From Candidatus Rokuibacteriota bacterium (GTDB taxonomy: Bacteria; Methylomirabilota; Methylomirabilia; Rokubacteriales; CSP1-6): 8,175 nucleotides of DNA. Both the position numbers and the translations under genes were made by a program. The stretch lies in assembly GCA_003220195.1 (NCBI GenBank), contig QHRT01000234.1:1-8175 (forward strand). The letters run 5' to 3'. Position 1 is the first letter of the stretch. Each line of letters opens with the position of its first letter. Below, one piece after another: positions 6,057 through 8,175 of this stretch. Under the pieces are notes generated by a model. It saw only the letters and a list, made by a program, of their open reading frames with translations. It searched no databases and was not told where the DNA came from.

Positions 6057-7067
6057 TCACGCGCGGCCGTCGAGCGCTCGCGTGATCTGATCGAGGTGAT
6101 TGTCGTCGTGCCAGGCCATCAGGTTCAACAGGTCGTCGAGCCTGAGCTTGCCGCGGCGTCGATGCCTGCCGGCGCGGCGCCACGCATCCGGCGGGACGTC
6201 GCGCAGGAGCGCGAGCGTCTCGTCTCGCCGGCGGGAGAACGCATCCCATGCCGCGCCGACGTGATGTCGCCGATACTGCCGGTCCTCGGCCCATCGGTCG
6301 GCGGTCGACGGCTGCACCAGAACCGGCTCGTCCATCGACAGGATCATCTGCATCCAGCGCGCGAGGTGTTCCTCGGCGTCGCGAAGATGACAGACCACTT
6401 CGCCGGCGGCCCAGGCGTCTGACGCGGGCCGCTGCGCGACGACGGCTTCGCTGCGGCCGCGGAGCAGGCGCGCCAGCTCGGTCCGCGTGCGCTCGAGGCG
6501 CGCGAGCCGATCGGCGAGCGGGAGTGCCGCGTACTCCTCCGGCGAGCGGACGCTCGATGCGTGGCGTTCGGTTGCCGGTGTCGGCACCAGCTGGTGAAAG
6601 AGACTGGACTCGCGCTTGTAGAACCCTTCCGTGTGAAACGAATCCGCGAGCCCCAGCTTCGTGTAATCGATGTGGTGACCGACCTCGTGCAGCAGCGTCC
6701 GGAGGAACGTGCGAAACGCCACCACGCGCCGCTGCTTCGCGGTCCGCATCCAGAGCTGGATCTTCGGCGGCCGCCGGCCGTCGGAGGTGTAGAGACCATG
6801 CAACTCGCCCCAGCGCGCGTGCGGTCGCGCGGCGAGCACGTCCACCCGGACGGGCGGGATCTCGAGCGCATCGGTGAGCCCGCGAATGAGCTCCTCGGTC
6901 GCCCGCTGCGTCCGCGCACGCACCTCGGATTGGAGCGCGGCTCCGAGCTCCGCGACGAGCGGGTCCAGGTCCCGCGGGCGCGGGAGACGGACCTCCGTGA
7001 CGGCATCGGACTGGCGGTAGATCGCCTGCTGTTTCTTGTTCAGGCGCGCGTAATACCCGAACGGCAT
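6057..7067 (-). CDS. Fusion of a zincin-like HExxH domain with a DinB domain
   Basis: It has 336 residues from ATG 7067, which lies 4 nt after the stop of the enoyl-CoA hydratase; GGAG is far (about 14 nt), so translation is probably coupled. Domain 1 (about 1-165) starts 'MPFGYYARLNKKQQAIYRQS' and holds a zinc-protease-like motif, 'LHEVGHHIDY' (His127, Glu128, His131). 'DSFHTEGFYKRESSLF' (142-157) then offers His145 or Glu147 as a third ligand. This is an uncharacterised zincin-like family. After a linker comes a DinB-like four-helix bundle (about 178-333) with His227 ('VVCHLRDAEEH') and His320/His324 ('AWHDDNHLDQI'). The DinB part closely resembles the next gene, whose free N-terminus aligns to this linker ('PLADRLARLE' versus 'PLAQRLDRMA'). 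Both metal sites look intact. Peptidase activity is predicted, not shown. An in-frame GTG/ATG region further upstream overlaps the hydratase gene and is not favoured. Confidence 0.88.
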   Translation of the reverse strand: MPFGYYARLNKKQQAIYRQSDAVTEVRLPRPRDLDPLVAELGAALQSEVRARTQRATEELIRGLTDALEIPPVRVDVLAARPHARWGELHGLYTSDGRRPPKIQLWMRTAKQRRVVAFRTFLRTLLHEVGHHIDYTKLGLADSFHTEGFYKRESSLFHQLVPTPATERHASSVRSPEEYAALPLADRLARLERTRTELARLLRGRSEAVVAQRPASDAWAAGEVVCHLRDAEEHLARWMQMILSMDEPVLVQPSTADRWAEDRQYRRHHVGAAWDAFSRRRDETLALLRDVPPDAWRRAGRHRRRGKLRLDDLLNLMAWHDDNHLDQITRALDGRA

Positions 7068-7071
7068 GCCG

Positions 7072-7854
7072 TCAACGGCCGCTCCAGCGCGGCGCCCGCT
7101 TTTCGAGAAACGCGCGCGCGCCCTCGAGTCGATCATCCGTGGTCCGGAGAAACGCGGACAGATCGCCCTCGAGCCGGAGTCCTTCGTCGAGCGGCAGCTC
7201 GAGGCCTTTGACCACCGCTTCCTTGGCGTATCTCAGCGCGACCGGCGCTTTCGCCGCCATCGTGCCGGCGAGCTCGCGCGCCGCCTTCAGCACGCCTGCC
7301 GCGGGAACGACGCGCTCGACGAGCCCGATCCGGAGTGCTTCGGCGGCGGACAGTCGCGCGCCGGTCAAGATCATCTCGAGCGCCTTGCCGCGGCCGACCA
7401 GTCGCGGCAATCGCTGCGTGCCGCCACCGCCGGGAATGATCGCCAGGTTGATCTCGGTCAGGCCGAGCTGCGCGTCGTCACCGGCGATGCGGATGTCGCA
7501 CGCGAGCGCCAGCTCGAGGCCGCCACCGAACGCGTAGCCCCGGATCGCGGCGATGATCGGTTGCGGACACCGGTCCATCGCCTGGCGGAAATCGACGCGC
7601 CGGCGCTCGGCGCGAAAGCGCACCGGTGGCGCCGGCTCGACGAATTCGCGAATGTCGGCGCCGGCCGAGAACGCGCGCTCGCCGGCGCCGGTGACCAGGA
7701 TGACGCGCGTGGCCTCGTCCGACGCGAGCGCGGTGAAGCACTCGGTCAGCTCCCGCCGCATCGGCTCGTTCATCGCGTTGTGGACTTCGGGCCGTGACAG
7801 CGTGATCGTCGCGACGCCGTCGTCGAGCTCGTGGCGAATCGTCTGGTAGGCCAT
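7072..7854 (-). CDS. Enoyl-CoA hydratase/isomerase (crotonase family)
   Basis: A 260-residue cytosolic enzyme, a usual length for the family. From ATG 7854 the oxyanion-hole segments are 'FSAGADIREF' (about 62-71) and 'GYAFGGGLELALACDI' (106-121). Both catalytic glutamates of true hydratases are in place: Glu114 (in GGGLEL) and Glu134 (in 'LGLTEINLAIIPGGGGTQRL'). The expected reaction is hydration of trans-2-enoyl-CoA to 3-hydroxyacyl-CoA in beta-oxidation-type pathways; chain-length preference is unknown. ATG 7854 is chosen over GTG 7860 because AGGGAG (minus strand of 7860-7865) sits 5 nt before it and overlaps the GTG. That ribosome site also overlaps the TAG stop of the SEC-C gene, tying the two in one operon. 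No other fatty-acid genes are nearby, which is unusual. Confidence 0.96.
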   Translation of the reverse strand: MAYQTIRHELDDGVATITLSRPEVHNAMNEPMRRELTECFTALASDEATRVILVTGAGERAFSAGADIREFVEPAPPVRFRAERRRVDFRQAMDRCPQPIIAAIRGYAFGGGLELALACDIRIAGDDAQLGLTEINLAIIPGGGGTQRLPRLVGRGKALEMILTGARLSAAEALRIGLVERVVPAAGVLKAARELAGTMAAKAPVALRYAKEAVVKGLELPLDEGLRLEGDLSAFLRTTDDRLEGARAFLEKRAPRWSGR

Positions 7855-7863
7855 GGTCACTCC

Positions 7864-8102
7864 CTAAAAGAAGTACCCGCGTTGCGCCCCGTCGTAGTTT
7901 CCGCCCCGCATGCAACAGTTCTTGAAAGCGGCGGCCCGACCCGCAAGGGCACGGATCGTTGCGGCCGAGCTTCTCTTGCAGTTCTTTCTCGCCATGAACG
8001 ACTTGCCGGCCGCGCTTCACCCGCGTCTCGGACGGGAAGCCGCGGCGACGTTTGCTGGTCCGCTCAAAACCGGTCGAACTGGTCGATCGTCACCTTGCGT
8101 AT
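7864..8102 (-). pseudogene. Small SEC-C motif protein gene with two frame disruptions and an ATA in the start position
   Basis: Three overlapping frames together spell one compact 78-residue protein ending in a perfect SEC-C zinc motif. Segment 1 runs from ATA 8102 ('RKVTIDQFDRF') and meets TGA at 8064-8066. Dropping one T of TTTT (8066-8069) continues as 'ERTSKRRRGFPSETR', then 'EKLGRNDPCPCGSGRRF'. Dropping one T of TTT (7925-7927) then gives 'KNCCMRGGNYDGAQRGYFF' and TAG at 7864-7866. The C-P-C...C-C spacing is canonical only in this repaired reading. GAGGAGG at 8109-8115 lies 6 nt before the ATA, exactly where an ATG would be expected. SEC-C motifs bind zinc and occur on SecA and many small proteins. 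The stop is 9 nt from the hydratase ATG. It could be a decaying gene, two indel errors in the assembly, or recoding. Sure of the motif, unsure which explanation holds. Confidence 0.75.
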
Positions 8103-8108
8103 GGCACA

Positions 8109-8115
8109 CCTCCTC
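8109..8115 (-). promoter_or_regulatory. Strong Shine-Dalgarno site pointing at an ATA codon
   Basis: GAGGAGG on the minus strand is near-perfectly complementary to the 16S rRNA 3' end and is followed by TGTGCC and then ATA at 8102-8100. The next in-frame candidate, GTG at 8093-8091, is 15 nt from the site, too far for normal use. The site therefore argues that ATA is the ancestral or actual start position of the SEC-C gene. A GTG immediately after the site (8109-8107) overlaps it and is out of frame. Confidence 0.7.
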
Positions 8116-8131
8116 GTGACAGAGTCCACGG

Positions 8132-8161
8132 AGCATACCGGGAGAGGATCGCTCGTGTCCA
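8132..8161 (-). promoter_or_regulatory. Putative sigma-70-type promoter of the SEC-C/hydratase/zincin-DinB/DinB operon
   Basis: On the minus strand TGGACA (8161-8156, five of six matches to TTGACA) and TATGCT (8137-8132, four of six to TATAAT) are separated by 18 nt. Transcription would begin near 8125, giving a leader of about 23 nt that contains the strong ribosome site at 8109-8115. It is the only clear promoter-like pair upstream of the four minus-strand genes, whose short gaps (9, 4 and 33 nt) suggest one transcript. No operator dyad is evident. Confidence 0.5.
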
Positions 8162-8175
8162 GAGCCAGTCGCCGC

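Noticed and set aside
5562..7797. Several long plus-strand frames opposite the DinB, zincin-DinB and hydratase genes
   Set aside because: The minus-strand genes have recognisable domains and ribosome sites; the plus frames are Arg-rich shadows.
7864..7995. A 43-residue frame from ATG 7995 ending in 'KNCCMRGGNYDGAQRGYFF'
   Set aside because: Its first half is the out-of-frame reading of the SEC-C motif, so only the tail belongs to the gene. No ribosome site was found for this ATG.
7478..8020. A 180-residue minus-strand frame that begins in the SEC-C region and runs into the hydratase gene
   Set aside because: Only its first part (to about 7925) is real coding. After the second T insertion it is an out-of-frame reading of the SEC-C end and then of the hydratase.

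Overview
The window is dense, very GC-rich bacterial chromosome with short intergenic gaps and strong G/C preference at third codon positions. A lipobox lipoprotein, a peptide-type ABC importer and an enoyl-CoA hydratase in one window fit a soil or sediment diderm. Acidobacteriota or Candidatus Rokubacteria/Methylomirabilota are plausible, but that is inference from gene style only. No tRNA, rRNA, CRISPR array, insertion sequence or phage gene was seen.

Layout, left to right. (1) 1-2820, plus strand: the 3' end of an ABC-importer operon, with the C-terminal part of a family-5 solute-binding protein, then a DppB/OppB-type and a DppC/OppC-type permease. No ATPase genes follow. The operon ends in a perfect 10-bp GC hairpin that is itself translated as the last residues of the second permease. 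(2) 2831-3289, minus strand: a weak small ORF and a convincing 62-residue cysteine-rich protein with two zinc-knuckle-like clusters. (3) 3290-4501, plus strand: about 230 bp of non-coding DNA with a small dyad, then a C39-like papain-fold protein. (4) 4508-5212, minus strand: a multi-pass membrane protein of the 'conserved TM helix' (MscS-associated) kind. It is convergent with the C39 gene. It is divergent from a small lipoprotein gene at 5260-5523, which has a promoter so close that its mRNA may be nearly leaderless.

(5) 8161-5382, minus strand: a probable four-gene operon read from a recognisable promoter at the right edge. The order is a small SEC-C zinc-motif gene, an enoyl-CoA hydratase, a protein joining a zincin-like HExxH domain to a DinB domain, and a free-standing DinB paralogue. 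Spacings are 9, 4 and 33 nt.

The most unusual points are in region 5. The SEC-C gene reads perfectly only if two separate single-T insertions are skipped, and its well-placed ribosome site points at ATA rather than ATG. The zincin-DinB fusion lies next to a close DinB paralogue and looks like a local duplication. The DinB paralogue runs 142 bp into the oppositely oriented lipoprotein gene with a non-homologous tail. How the operon's products work together is not evident from sequence. A metal-dependent small-molecule or thiol-transfer theme (DinB superfamily) next to acyl-CoA metabolism is speculation.
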